Part shown: positions 18,724 through 27,913 of the stretch, piece after piece
How the letters are laid out: the number at the start of each line of letters is the position of its first letter
Numbering within the stretch: position 1 is the stretch's first letter
Source of the DNA: an uncultured Arthrobacter sp.
GTDB lineage: Bacteria; Actinomycetota; Actinomycetes; Actinomycetales; Micrococcaceae
Reading direction: 5' to 3'
NCBI RefSeq assembly: GCF_947495145.1
Contig: NZ_CANLXP010000013.1
Coordinates: 1 to 64,000, forward strand
Length of the DNA stretch: 64,000 nt
The notes under the pieces: model-generated
What the model was told of the DNA's origin: nothing
Database searches by the model: none
Seen by the model: the letters and a program-made list of their open reading frames with translations, nothing else
Program-made: the position numbers and the translations under genes

Positions 18724-20015
18724 AGGGAGGGCGCCTCTGCCCGTGTGTGAGCAAGCATGAGTTCCGGGGAGCTGTCGAACCCGATGACATCGACGACGAC
18801 CTTCCCATCGTAAGAAGCGCTAGAGATGTCACGAAAATCATCATGAGCAACGAGTAGCACCACTACGTCGGCTTCTTCTAGAGCGTGTGGCGCCTCAGCC
18901 AGTTCGACATTCTGCGAACGTTCGAGCGCCGGTGGGAGTTTCTCGATGTGCGGCTCCACTGCAAGAATCCTTGCGGACGGCAGTTCTTCGCTCAACACGC
19001 GCACAATATCAACTGCCGGTGATTCCCGAAGATCATCAATATTCGCCTTGAATGCGAGCCCGAGCACCGCCACAACCGACTCCGGGACTTTGTTGACAGC
19101 GGCAATCACCTGCTCGACCACCCACAGGGGCTTCGAGTCGTTCACTTCGCGAGCGGTGCGGATGAGTTTCGCCTGTTCCGGCACAGCGTCAACGATGAAC
19201 CAGGGATCCACAGCTATGCAGTGACCACCGACTCCGGGCCCCGGTTGAAGGATGTTGACGCGGGGGTGGTGGTTGGCGAGAGAAATGAGTTCCCACACAT
19301 CTATTTGGAGCTTTTCGCTGATCATCGACAGTTCGTTAGCAAAAGCGATATTGACGTCTCGGAACGAGTTCTCCACCAACTTCGCCATCTCAGCGGTGAC
19401 TGCATCGGTTAGGTGGATTTCACCTTGACAGAATACTTCGTATAAGGATTTTGCTTTTTGTGCAGCAGCGGGAGTTATCCCGCCTACAATACGATCATTT
19501 GTTACTAGTTCAATCATCACTCGTCCCGGTAACACACGCTCCGGGCAATGTGCGAGTAGGATTTGAGGGCGGCCTTCTTCCCCGTCCAGGCTCAAGTCCG
19601 GGCGTAGCTTGATCAGGTAATCAGCCAAATGCTGGGTGGCCCCGGGCGGCGAGGTCGACTCCAGTATGACAAGTTCTCCGCCCTGCAGTTTCTCTGCGAT
19701 TCCGTGCGCAGCAGCCTCGATATACGAGAGGTCCGCGCTCTTGTCGTCCTTGAACGGTGTGGGAACAGCAACAATATAAGCTTCCGCCATCGGAGTTTCT
19801 GTGGAGGCCGATAGGTGCTTCTGAGCGACGGCGCCTGCAACGTGAACACTAAGGTCAGGCTCTACGAAAGGGACTTCGCCCCTATTGACGGCGTCAACGG
19901 TTTGTCGATTGATGTCCACGCCAACGACATTCAGCCCGTTCGTTGCGAGTATCGCCGCAGTAGGTAAACCAATATAGCCGAGTCCTATAACCGCGACTTT
20001 GTTGATTGAATTCAT
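18720..20015 (-). CDS. wecC: UDP-N-acetyl-D-mannosamine dehydrogenase
   Basis: 431 residues from the ATG at 20015; GGGGAG lies eight bases upstream, and a TTG three bases earlier is less likely. It oxidises UDP-ManNAc to UDP-ManNAcA with two NAD+. Visible features are the Rossmann motif GLGYIGLPTAAILA near residue 10, the KLVENSFRDVNIAFANE helix near 215 and the active-site Cys in PGPGVGGHCIAVDPW near 260. C-terminal residues about 310-430 form the UDP-binding domain. Its partner epimerase is wecB at 9562. It sits inside the glycosyltransferase operon, overlapping the next gene by 4 bp. Confidence 0.93.
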   Translation of the reverse strand: MNSINKVAVIGLGYIGLPTAAILATNGLNVVGVDINRQTVDAVNRGEVPFVEPDLSVHVAGAVAQKHLSASTETPMAEAYIVAVPTPFKDDKSADLSYIEAAAHGIAEKLQGGELVILESTSPPGATQHLADYLIKLRPDLSLDGEEGRPQILLAHCPERVLPGRVMIELVTNDRIVGGITPAAAQKAKSLYEVFCQGEIHLTDAVTAEMAKLVENSFRDVNIAFANELSMISEKLQIDVWELISLANHHPRVNILQPGPGVGGHCIAVDPWFIVDAVPEQAKLIRTAREVNDSKPLWVVEQVIAAVNKVPESVVAVLGLAFKANIDDLRESPAVDIVRVLSEELPSARILAVEPHIEKLPPALERSQNVELAEAPHALEEADVVVLLVAHDDFRDISSASYDGKVVVDVIGFDSSPELMLAHTRAEAPSL

Positions 20016-20027
20016 CAATGTACTCCC

Positions 20028-21947
20028 CTAAATTGTGACATGGTGGTGAGGCTTACCGAAAAAATGCACATCCGCTGAAGCTAAAAGATCAGTTTCCTTG
20101 ACCTCCCAAGTGTGGCCGCCGCCGTGACGGTTTTGGACGTAGTTGAAGCGATCTGCCGAATACACGGCGCCGCCGCTTGCATTCACAGACTCAAGGAAAG
20201 CGGTGTCTTCCCCGCGTGCTCGATCTTCGAAAGGGTGTTCTAGAAACACGGTCTTTCTCGCGAGAAGAGTAGGACCCATAACCCGACGCGTGAACCGGTG
20301 CTCTTGTTCTGGGAAACGTAATAGGGTGGCGTCTCTGTCGGCCAGGTACATGTAATGGGCATGTTTACCCACGACGTCAGCAGCGGAGTAACTCAGGGCA
20401 TCCAACTGATCTCCGAGATAGTGCGGCGCATAATAGTCGTCGTCGTCCATCTTTGTTACTACCTCACCGCCAGCTGCCTGTGCGCATCTGTTCAGACAAG
20501 CACCCAGGCTAATATCTTCTGTCGCTGAAAGAAGAGTGAAATTTTCCACGCTGTAGCGTTCACTCAGCACCCGGACCTCCGCCACATCAAGCTCGAACCC
20601 GTGTGTTAGCAAAACCAGCTCGCAGCTGACACCGATCTGAGAGCCGATAGTCCTGAAAATGTGCTCCACCTGATGGGGTCGAATGGTCGAAGCTAATGCC
20701 GAGATGCTTGATCGACGCACCGGAACTTCCCGCTCAGGTGTAATTGCGGCGACTACAGACTCGGCGCGGTGTGCGTACGTGTGCGTCGACCAGATCTTGC
20801 GTTGCGCCTTATGGATCATGCGGTCCGCCAGCTCGGGGCTCCTAACAAGGGCCCGAGACATTGAGGCCGCGGACTCGCGTGACTCGACCGTCGCCAGCTC
20901 ATCTGTCGTGAAGAACGAAGAGATCGCGGCACTTGGCGTGCTGACCACTGAACTCCCTGCCGCCGTGATTTCGAATATCCGTCTGGCGCACATGCTCGGC
21001 GAATCGACTACGGAGTTCACGTTGAGAAACACCTTGTAAGCCTTATAGGCGGTGAGGACCTGCGAGTAAGAAAGGCTGCCGACCACATGCTCACGTAAGC
21101 CAGGAGGAAACTGGTAGCGTTCATCGCCTCCGAGCTGTCTGGAGAAAATCTCCAGCCCGATCGTCATGCGCCTCCCAGCGTCGGCCGCACCCCCGAGCAA
21201 TATGTCCATTTGCTCGCGGCGCTCCGGATACTTATGTGCGAAGTACATGCCGGCGAAAGCGACATCCCTTTCGCGCCACCCGAATTGAGGGCGGACCGGG
21301 TTATGCACGGCGGGCTGCGCCGCAAACGGCAGCACTCCAACGCGGCTGTGGCCCAGGTCCTCCTGATAGCGGGGAATTTTATTGGAATCACTGGTGAAGA
21401 CAACGTCGAACTCACGCGCTGCGGCTAAGAAGTCGTCGTAATGCGGCGGGTCTTCCTTGTTCCAGAAAACGGACGGTATTGAGTTCTGCCGACACCAAGC
21501 CATCAACTCGATGAACTCCGGCTTGAGCCTGGAAGCACCGGTGAGCTGGTACTTCCACTGGCCGTTGTTACCCGACCATGCAGATTCCACGAAGAGGAAA
21601 TCCACGTCGACTTCCGACAGTTGCGTGCGCCACGAATCTTTCCTGAGCACTATTGTTTTCCACTCATATGCGAATGCCAGTGCTGAGAAATCGTCGAGGA
21701 TCACGGCAACGGTCAAGTCATTTCGCCGCGGCTCGCGGTTGACTGGCGTGAAGGGTGAGAACTGGAGCGCTCGCTTTTTACCGTGCCCGGTCCATCCGCC
21801 CTGTGCGCCGGCGACGTTCCCGAATAGTGTGATACCCGCTTCGACTTTCTGCCTGGCCCTGAAGATTCGCAGTTCGCGCAGCCCGCCATTACGCAGATGC
21901 CATAAACCTCTACGCGCTTCAAGAAGGACTGATCCAGCTGATTTCAC
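20028..21947 (-). CDS. CgeB-like / GT2 fusion glycosyltransferase
   Basis: 639 residues. Residues about 70-380 are CgeB-like, with FVESAWSGNNGQW, VFWNKEDPPHYDDF and LNVNSVVDSPSM. Residues about 404-639 are a GT2-type domain with the acidic KMDDDDYYAPHY motif near 495-506 for metal and nucleotide-sugar binding. The same CgeB-GT2 order recurs inside the 1464-residue protein downstream, so the two genes share an origin. The start overlaps the stop of the ATPase gene by 4 bp, and wecC begins 13 bp after its end. It is probably a cytoplasmic polymer-assembly enzyme; donor unknown. Confidence 0.85.
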   Translation of the reverse strand: MKSAGSVLLEARRGLWHLRNGGLRELRIFRARQKVEAGITLFGNVAGAQGGWTGHGKKRALQFSPFTPVNREPRRNDLTVAVILDDFSALAFAYEWKTIVLRKDSWRTQLSEVDVDFLFVESAWSGNNGQWKYQLTGASRLKPEFIELMAWCRQNSIPSVFWNKEDPPHYDDFLAAAREFDVVFTSDSNKIPRYQEDLGHSRVGVLPFAAQPAVHNPVRPQFGWRERDVAFAGMYFAHKYPERREQMDILLGGAADAGRRMTIGLEIFSRQLGGDERYQFPPGLREHVVGSLSYSQVLTAYKAYKVFLNVNSVVDSPSMCARRIFEITAAGSSVVSTPSAAISSFFTTDELATVESRESAASMSRALVRSPELADRMIHKAQRKIWSTHTYAHRAESVVAAITPEREVPVRRSSISALASTIRPHQVEHIFRTIGSQIGVSCELVLLTHGFELDVAEVRVLSERYSVENFTLLSATEDISLGACLNRCAQAAGGEVVTKMDDDDYYAPHYLGDQLDALSYSAADVVGKHAHYMYLADRDATLLRFPEQEHRFTRRVMGPTLLARKTVFLEHPFEDRARGEDTAFLESVNASGGAVYSADRFNYVQNRHGGGHTWEVKETDLLASADVHFFGKPHHHVTI

Positions 21948-22831
21948 GCGCTTCGCCGCCCTGGCGAACGTTCCAACACTTTAGTGGCTATTAGATTGCG
22001 GCGGGCGTCATCTCGCAACTTCGCGGCCGAAAAACCATTGCCTTTGGACAAATTTCGCGCGAAGTCCGCGTAGGTTTCCGTTACTTCCTTCGGTTTTCCG
22101 TCCATAAGCAAATCGCCTTTGTCGATCCAGATAACTCGCGAGCAGAGTTCGTTTATAGTTTCCAAGCTATGACTTACTAGAAACACCGTCCCAGCCTTTT
22201 CCCGCAACTCATCCATCCGGCTCTTACTGCGCTCACGAAACTGCGCGTCACCGGTATTCAACGCTTCATCTATCAGCAGGATCTCGGGGTTGACGCTCGC
22301 CGCGATAGCAAACCGAAGTCGGGAGGCCATACCAGCGGAGTAAGACTTCATCGGCAAATGTATCGCGCCTTCGAGTCCGGAAAGCTCCACGATCGAATCG
22401 AACATGTCCGCAATCTGTCTTCTCGTCATTCCCATGGCCAGACATCCTAAAACGATGTTGTGGTCGCCGGACAACTCGGGTACAAGTGCCGCGTTCACCC
22501 CTAGCATCACCGGGACGCTCGAGGCAAATACAGCACCGGAAGTGGGCGCGCTTTGGCCACTTATGAGGCGCATGAGGGTGCTCTTACCGGAGCCATTTCG
22601 CCCTACTATGCCCACCGACTCTCCGCGCTCGACGACCAACGACATCTCGTTGAGCGCCTGAACGGAAACCATGGGCGTTTGCCCGAGAACCCGCTTGATC
22701 ATTCTGATACGGCCGCGCGCCTCTTCCGGCTGGGCTTTCGTCGATGGAACGCGATATCTCATACTTATGCGATCGACTACGACTGTGGCCTGTCCCTTTC
22801 CTCCTGCAGGGGCGTGACTATTCGCAACCAT
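21944..22831 (-). CDS. Polysaccharide ABC exporter, ATP-binding subunit (TagH/Wzt type)
   Basis: 295 residues from the ATG at 22831, 14 bp inside the permease gene and preceded by GGAGGAG. It energises export of a lipid-linked glycan. The Walker A motif GRNGSGKST lies at residues 77-85, the signature YSAGMASRLRFA near 175 and Walker B ILLIDEAL near 195. Its length and the VQALNEMSLVVERGES opening fit the teichoic-acid/O-antigen exporter branch. There is no long C-terminal carbohydrate-binding domain, so chain-end recognition as in some Wzt proteins is unlikely. Confidence 0.9.
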   Translation of the reverse strand: MVANSHAPAGGKGQATVVVDRISMRYRVPSTKAQPEEARGRIRMIKRVLGQTPMVSVQALNEMSLVVERGESVGIVGRNGSGKSTLMRLISGQSAPTSGAVFASSVPVMLGVNAALVPELSGDHNIVLGCLAMGMTRRQIADMFDSIVELSGLEGAIHLPMKSYSAGMASRLRFAIAASVNPEILLIDEALNTGDAQFRERSKSRMDELREKAGTVFLVSHSLETINELCSRVIWIDKGDLLMDGKPKEVTETYADFARNLSKGNGFSAAKLRDDARRNLIATKVLERSPGRRSA

Positions 22832-23711
22832 AGGACTCCTCCGCTCGCCAGAAATACACAATCCCTACTGCAAGAACTCCCAATCCCCAGACCGAAAGAA
22901 TGGCCCACGAGCGCCATTCCGGAAGGGTCGCATAGAGCACGCAGTCGCGCACAATATCCAAAACCACGTATAGAGGGTTCAACTGCACGATGGAGAGAAC
23001 CGTATCGTTCTCAATGAATTGGTCGAATGAGAAAAAGACACCAGACCCATACATCCAAGCACGCATGGCGAAGCTAAGTAGATGTGTTACGTCGTTGATC
23101 GTGGAGATAACCCGCGCAAGAATCAGCCCAACGCCAAGATTGAAAACGGTCTGCAGAAAAAGCGCCGGGATGACAAGTAACCAGAGCGGAGTTACGGCCT
23201 CCGTCGGCGGAAACAAGAGAATCAGGACCAACATGGCCAGAATCACCGGCACACCCGCGAGGATCTCGCGGACATTCACTGCGATTGGCAGCGTCGCACG
23301 TGGGAAGTTGAACGCCTGAATGACAGCTCGGTTACCCTGGATGGAGCGGGCGCCGTTCGTGATTGCCCTAGCACTCATCTGAAAAATGAAGACCCCAATG
23401 ATGAGGTAGCCGATGAAGTTCTCAATTCCGCGGCTCGTTCCTAGAAGAACGCCAAAAATAAAATAGAATGTAAGTCCGTTGAATACCGGATTGAGAACGA
23501 GCCACGCGCTACCGAGACGGTCTCGGCGGTTTCCACTTTGAACACGCGCTTTGGCATCATAGAAAATAAACTCTCGGTGGTCCCAGAGCTGGATGAGATA
23601 GTCAACGAAAGCCGGCCTTGCACCGACGCGAATAAGTCCGCGCGTATCGATCGGCATTGACTGCACCGCCGCCGGTTCGGGCAACGCCGGCTGTGAACCA
23701 ATTTTCGCCAT
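22818..23711 (-). CDS. Polysaccharide ABC exporter, permease subunit (TagG/Wzm type)
   Basis: 297 residues with about six hydrophobic segments beginning near residue 75. An ABC-2-type permease: the pre-helix RRDRLGSAWLVLNPVFNGLTF and the IGVFIFQMSARAITNGARSI stretch are typical of TagG/Wzm. It pairs with the overlapping ATPase gene and moves the finished glycan across the membrane. The start codon overlaps the stop of the upstream GT4 gene by one base, indicating translational coupling. Confidence 0.9.
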   Translation of the reverse strand: MAKIGSQPALPEPAAVQSMPIDTRGLIRVGARPAFVDYLIQLWDHREFIFYDAKARVQSGNRRDRLGSAWLVLNPVFNGLTFYFIFGVLLGTSRGIENFIGYLIIGVFIFQMSARAITNGARSIQGNRAVIQAFNFPRATLPIAVNVREILAGVPVILAMLVLILLFPPTEAVTPLWLLVIPALFLQTVFNLGVGLILARVISTINDVTHLLSFAMRAWMYGSGVFFSFDQFIENDTVLSIVQLNPLYVVLDIVRDCVLYATLPEWRSWAILSVWGLGVLAVGIVYFWRAEESYGCE

Positions 23712-25435
23712 CAGCCTGCGAGGCTCAGATCATTGTAAGCGCTCACCAGAGCCCTAGCGTTGCCTGCCCAGGTCCGCTCGGTGAGCACCAACTGACGGCC
23801 CGCTGTGCCCAAGGCAACTGCCGTGGCGCGAACGCCGTCCTCGTCCATCAGGCCCCTCAGCGCGTCGGCAAGAGCCTCCGCGTCGTCCGGGACAACCAAT
23901 ATTCCTGTCACTGAGTTCTCCAGAATCTCTTTGAGGGCAGGCAGATCGCTCGCCACTACCGGCCGGGCAGAGGCCATCGCCTCGACCGGCTTCAACGGCG
24001 TCACGGTTCGAGTCACCGCGAGATCTCGACGAGGAACTACGAATATGTCCAACGCCTGATGGTACAGATGCGCCTGTTCACGCGGCACACGTCCCGTGAA
24101 AATCACTTGAGCAGCAATTCCCAGTTCGCGTGCGAGTTGTTCCAGCGCTGAGCGCGCAACGCCGTCTCCGACGATCAAGCAGCGCACTTTCGGACGCTCC
24201 TCTGCGAGCAACGAAATGGCTTGGAGTAGTACATCCAAGCCCTCATACTCGACCAGGCTGCTGACCGTGCCCACGAAGACGCCGCCAGACGGTAGGCCCA
24301 GCCGAGAGCGCGCGGCGTGTGAGCCGATCGGTTCATCCAGGAATTCGTCGCCGACTGCGTTGGGACAGAGCAGCACCTCGCCGAGGACCGTTCCCGCGTC
24401 CAAGATTTGCTGCCTCATGGCCTCGCCCAACGTAACCACCAGGGCTGCGCTTCGCGTCACAGCCGCCTCACATTCAGTGAACAGTTTATAGCGCTCACTC
24501 GATTTGGCCGCATCGTCGCGAGTGGAAGCCCACGTATCAGCAAGCTGACCGCGCACTTCGTACACCCATGGAATCCCAAGCGAGTCGGCTACAGCCCGGG
24601 TTACTAAACCATTCACAAAGTGCGTGGTTGTATGAAGGACGGCGGGCCGAACGCGCAACGCCAGCTCCAGTAGCGCCTCGGCCTGGGCCTGCAGCCGCTG
24701 ATCGAAGCCGGGTGGCATGCGGGTGGGAATGAGACGGTGATACGCCACGCCGTCCAGCACGTCCGTGTCCTCGGCAAAAAGCTTTCCCACCTGCACCGGG
24801 TAGCCAAGGCGGGTTGCAGCGTGGAGTTTCCAACCAAGTTCGTGCTGCGCCTTCAAGATGGAATGCGACCGCTGGGCGTAGCCACTGCCCGTATGCGGAA
24901 GGGAGTTAGTGAGCACGTGCAGCACTGTCTGCGCCTGCGGTTCGTAGCCCTGTACCGGGTCGAGCGTTGGGGTCCAGCCACGGAAAACCCTTAGTTCACT
25001 CTCGAGCCTTCGGGCCTTGCGGTGAAGACCTGCCGACGTCAGTTCGGCGACCGCACCGGTCATGTCACCGTCGTACCAGCGGCGGCGGGCGCGTGTTCCT
25101 GGGGCGGCGCCGGCTCGTTCGAGCAACATATCGGCGCGTTGATGATCGTTGGCGGCAAGGCACACATCTGCAAGGTGCGCTGCGGCGGCGCCCGTGATGC
25201 CTCCGCGCAGGGCTTCGTCGAGAATGGCCGACCGTTTGGCGCCGTCGCCCTGAATGTGAGCGCTGAGCGCAGCTGCCAGGGGCCCGAGTGCCGCTCTTCG
25301 TACGATACCGGCAACGGGTTGGACGATACGCGCCGGAAGCCTACGCGAAATCTGCAGCAGCAGGAGAACGGGATCATCATCCAAGTGCTGTGCGGCAGTG
25401 GCAACTATCAGGCCTATATTGCGGAGCAAGGTCAC
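23711..25435 (-). CDS. GT4 glycosyltransferase with helical N-terminal extension
   Basis: 574 residues. Residues 1-165 are Ala/Leu/Arg-rich and helical, of unknown role. Residues about 170-560 form a GT4 domain with TGSGYAQRSHSIL at the acceptor side, VGTVSSLVEYEGLDVLLQA near 385 and TRTVTPLKPVEAMASARPVV as the nucleotide-sugar site. It resembles the first GT4 module of the 1464-residue protein. The second gene of the operon, overlapping its neighbours by 4 bp and 1 bp. Confidence 0.88.
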   Translation of the reverse strand: MTLLRNIGLIVATAAQHLDDDPVLLLLQISRRLPARIVQPVAGIVRRAALGPLAAALSAHIQGDGAKRSAILDEALRGGITGAAAAHLADVCLAANDHQRADMLLERAGAAPGTRARRRWYDGDMTGAVAELTSAGLHRKARRLESELRVFRGWTPTLDPVQGYEPQAQTVLHVLTNSLPHTGSGYAQRSHSILKAQHELGWKLHAATRLGYPVQVGKLFAEDTDVLDGVAYHRLIPTRMPPGFDQRLQAQAEALLELALRVRPAVLHTTTHFVNGLVTRAVADSLGIPWVYEVRGQLADTWASTRDDAAKSSERYKLFTECEAAVTRSAALVVTLGEAMRQQILDAGTVLGEVLLCPNAVGDEFLDEPIGSHAARSRLGLPSGGVFVGTVSSLVEYEGLDVLLQAISLLAEERPKVRCLIVGDGVARSALEQLARELGIAAQVIFTGRVPREQAHLYHQALDIFVVPRRDLAVTRTVTPLKPVEAMASARPVVASDLPALKEILENSVTGILVVPDDAEALADALRGLMDEDGVRATAVALGTAGRQLVLTERTWAGNARALVSAYNDLSLAG

Positions 25436-26634
25436 CGGTGCGGACCGCCGCCGGCTACCTCAGCAAGAAGGTTGATGTAGGACTGTCCCAACGTATGTGC
25501 GTCAGCATTGTGCTGTACCCAGAGTCGGCCGTGGCCGTTCACCTGCAGTTGCAGCCGATCGTCAGCAAGCGTCCGCCACAGATCGGCCAAAGCCTTTGGA
25601 TCGGAGGGTACAACATGGCCAGCGTCTGCGTCCTCAAGGATCTTCTTGGCCTCGCCGCGGACCATCCCCGTCACGTGCCTTCCAACCGACAGAACCTCGT
25701 ACGTCTTGGACGGCACGGTTGTCTCGAAGGACTTCCAGTCGTCCCGAAGTGCCACAATGCAACTGTCAGCACTGCGGTAGTACTCCATCACCTCGGGACC
25801 GTACGCCGGATCATGGAACTCGACGGGTGCATTAAGAGCTGCGGCCAACGCCTTGAGTTCGTTGCGCTTCACACCGTGGCCCACCATCGTCAGGCGCACC
25901 CGGTCCCCCATCAGAGCTGCTGCCCGAATGGGAATGTCCAGGTGCTGGCTCTCGCCGTGATTCCCCAGGTACAAGACATCCAGGCGGCTTTTCTCGAGCG
26001 GTACGGGGTCGAGCTCTTGCAGACGGTCGATGTCAACACCGTTGGTGACCGTTGCAACATTCTTCAATCCGCGATCACGCAAGGTCCGCGCGAATCCATA
26101 CGTCACGGTCACGACCAGATCAGCCCGGTCTTGAATGGCGATGATGACCCGTTCAGTGAGACTCTTCGCGCTTCCCTGGATGAGACGTGCATCGCGGGCT
26201 ATGTCAGGCCAGGCATCCCGCATGTCCACCACCAACGGGCGCCTAAGCATTCGAGCAACCACATAACCCGCGCCGAGGATCGGCAGACTGGGCACTGTGA
26301 CGATGACGACGTCGGGCCTGCGGCACATGGCTGCGGTAGGAATAGTCATGCCTGCAGAGAACAAATGGTCAATTAGCCGACCGATGCGCGTGGTCTTGTG
26401 CCAGAGGTAGGGAACGCGGCGAACAATTTCACCGTAGGCGCCCGTACCCGATCGAAAAGGACGGCCTGCTTCCCGCTTTGGCAGGGTGCGGCGACCGTGG
26501 GGAGCGTGGGCAACGGGAGCGACGACATCGACGTCCCACCCCGCAGCTCGGAAGGTTTGAATGAGCTGGGTCCATCGTCGCTGCGGTGGGCTGTGTTCCG
26601 GCGCGTAGGAGTGCGTCAGCAGCAAAACGCGCAA
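25432..26634 (-). CDS. GT4 glycosyltransferase, first gene of the glycan operon
   Basis: 400 residues, starting MRVLLLTHSYAPEHSPPQRR, typical of WbuB-like GT4 enzymes that transfer amino or deoxy sugars. The donor-site region near residues 295-330 reads TVPSKTYEVLSVGRHV. It is the promoter-proximal gene of a seven-gene overlapped operon ending at 14329. A promoter candidate lies at 26694-26723. It probably makes an early linkage of the exported polymer, which I infer only from gene order. Confidence 0.85.
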   Translation of the reverse strand: MRVLLLTHSYAPEHSPPQRRWTQLIQTFRAAGWDVDVVAPVAHAPHGRRTLPKREAGRPFRSGTGAYGEIVRRVPYLWHKTTRIGRLIDHLFSAGMTIPTAAMCRRPDVVIVTVPSLPILGAGYVVARMLRRPLVVDMRDAWPDIARDARLIQGSAKSLTERVIIAIQDRADLVVTVTYGFARTLRDRGLKNVATVTNGVDIDRLQELDPVPLEKSRLDVLYLGNHGESQHLDIPIRAAALMGDRVRLTMVGHGVKRNELKALAAALNAPVEFHDPAYGPEVMEYYRSADSCIVALRDDWKSFETTVPSKTYEVLSVGRHVTGMVRGEAKKILEDADAGHVVPSDPKALADLWRTLADDRLQLQVNGHGRLWVQHNADAHTLGQSYINLLAEVAGGGPHR

Positions 26635-26693
26635 GAACTACCCCTTACCTGTGCCTGATGTCGATTGCGTCGAATCCATTCAAGATACTTGAC

Positions 26694-26723
26694 ATTCTAA
26701 CGATTGCGATCCGCCGGCAATAA
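26694..26723 (-). promoter_or_regulatory. Candidate sigma-70-type promoter of the glycan operon
   Basis: Read on the minus strand, TAGAAT (26694-26699) is the -10 candidate. TTGCCG (26715-26720, 15-bp spacing) or TTATTG (26718-26723, 18-bp spacing) is the -35 candidate. The 146-bp gap is A/T-rich compared with its surroundings and is the only sizeable gap upstream of the operon. Confidence 0.4.
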
Positions 26724-26780
26724 ATAAGTGCCCCATCGAACGAATTTCCGTCGAATCGTTACCTATCCATACCCAACCAG

Positions 26781-27503
26781 CTAGGTGCGGCTGCCTCCAC
26801 GGAGTTTGGAGTAGTAGAGCACGCCCAGACCAATGAGCAGCAGGATCACGAGCACCCTAGTGACCGGATGCTCGCCGACAGATACGTCATCCTGATCACT
26901 GGCGGATTCAGTTTGATCCGGAGCAGATGCGCTGGGGCTCGGGCTTGTGCTCGGGACAGTTGGAGATGGGGACGGTGTAAGGCTGGGTGCGCTCGAGGTC
27001 GGCTCTGGCTCCTCGGACGGCTCTTCGGAAGGTTCCTCCGTAGGCTCCTCGGGTTCAGGTTCAATCTCTACGACTTCCCCCGTAGCGAAGTCCAAACGGA
27101 AGTTCGTGTAGAAGCGGGTGGCGGGATCGATGAGGTTGCCAGTCCCAGGTTCGATCAGGAAACCGGTCTGCGGCTCAATCAGGTACCCGGTGGCAGGGTC
27201 GATGGCGAATCCCGTGGCGGGGTCAATGGCCGGGCCGGGTTGCTGCGCGGGTTGCGGAGGTGCGGGAGCGGGAGCCGGTGCTGGAGCAGGCGCCGGTGCC
27301 GGTGCCGGAGCCGGAGCGGGCGCTGGCGTGGGGCTCACCGGCGGGGGCTCGGGGCTGGTGGTAGGCGCGGGGGTGGGCTGTTGCGATGGAACAACCACCT
27401 CCGGAAGCGTGACGATTAGTTCCCCTTCCTGCGCCACGGCGGGGACTGGAAACCCGATCAGTAGGAGGAGCGCGCCGGCAATCGCCGCTCGGATCGCTTT
27501 CAT
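26781..27503 (-). CDS. Secreted proline-rich repeat protein with C-terminal membrane anchor
   Basis: 240 residues from the ATG at 27503, with AAGGA about eight bases upstream. Signal peptide 1-25 (ending PAVAQ). Residues about 38-95 are a Pro/Ala-rich rod with many PA dipeptides. Residues about 95-135 hold five near-identical units of about 9 residues built on IDPATGF / IEPQTGF. Residues about 150-205 are Glu/Pro/Ser-rich. One hydrophobic helix near 215-232 and the basic tail KLRGGSRT anchor it. There is no LPXTG motif. I infer an extended surface protein spanning the wall; the short repeat could bind wall or glycan. Confidence 0.75.
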   Translation of the reverse strand: MKAIRAAIAGALLLLIGFPVPAVAQEGELIVTLPEVVVPSQQPTPAPTTSPEPPPVSPTPAPAPAPAPAPAPAPAPAPAPAPPQPAQQPGPAIDPATGFAIDPATGYLIEPQTGFLIEPGTGNLIDPATRFYTNFRLDFATGEVVEIEPEPEEPTEEPSEEPSEEPEPTSSAPSLTPSPSPTVPSTSPSPSASAPDQTESASDQDDVSVGEHPVTRVLVILLLIGLGVLYYSKLRGGSRT

Positions 27504-27913
27504 CAAGTTTCCTTAGGCTCCGGCTGCCGCAAGTTCGATCGCTGCGCAAGAGAGCTGGGCGTCGTCATAATAGTTCTGCGTACTCAAGCGGAAGGCTCCC
27601 CTGTTTTCCAAGACTGACCCTCAATGGTATCCGCACAGTGGCATTGACGATTCATCGGGTGCGCGGTGAGGCCCGCAATGTCCTCCTAATGAGAGACCAT
27701 CGACGACCCACACACCGCCTCCACCATTCTCCAAGGTTGGACGGATACGCTCACTAAGCACCCTTACCAAACGGGCATAGAGAGGTTGGCACAGATTATG
27801 AGGTTCATGAGGATCAGAATCGCCGTCCGCCATTTCTTGCGGCGCCTTAGGAAGAATGTTGTGGTGCTCGCTGGCCCTGACGAGTTTACGTACTAATACG
27901 AAAGTAAGGTGCG
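27504..27913. other. 410-bp gap between the secreted repeat protein and the IS110 transposase
   Basis: The first 100 bp should hold the promoter of the secreted repeat protein. The rest, about 27610-27900, shows no convincing coding frame on either strand and no recognised repeat. It may include the downstream end of the IS110 element and disrupted older sequence. Confidence 0.5.

Noticed and set aside
25288..26376. 362-residue plus-strand open frame
   Set aside because: Antisense shadow of the GT4 gene at 25432-26634.
27118..27420. Gly/Ala-rich plus-strand open frame that looks like a repeat protein
   Set aside because: It is the complement of the Pro/Ala rod of the secreted protein on the minus strand.
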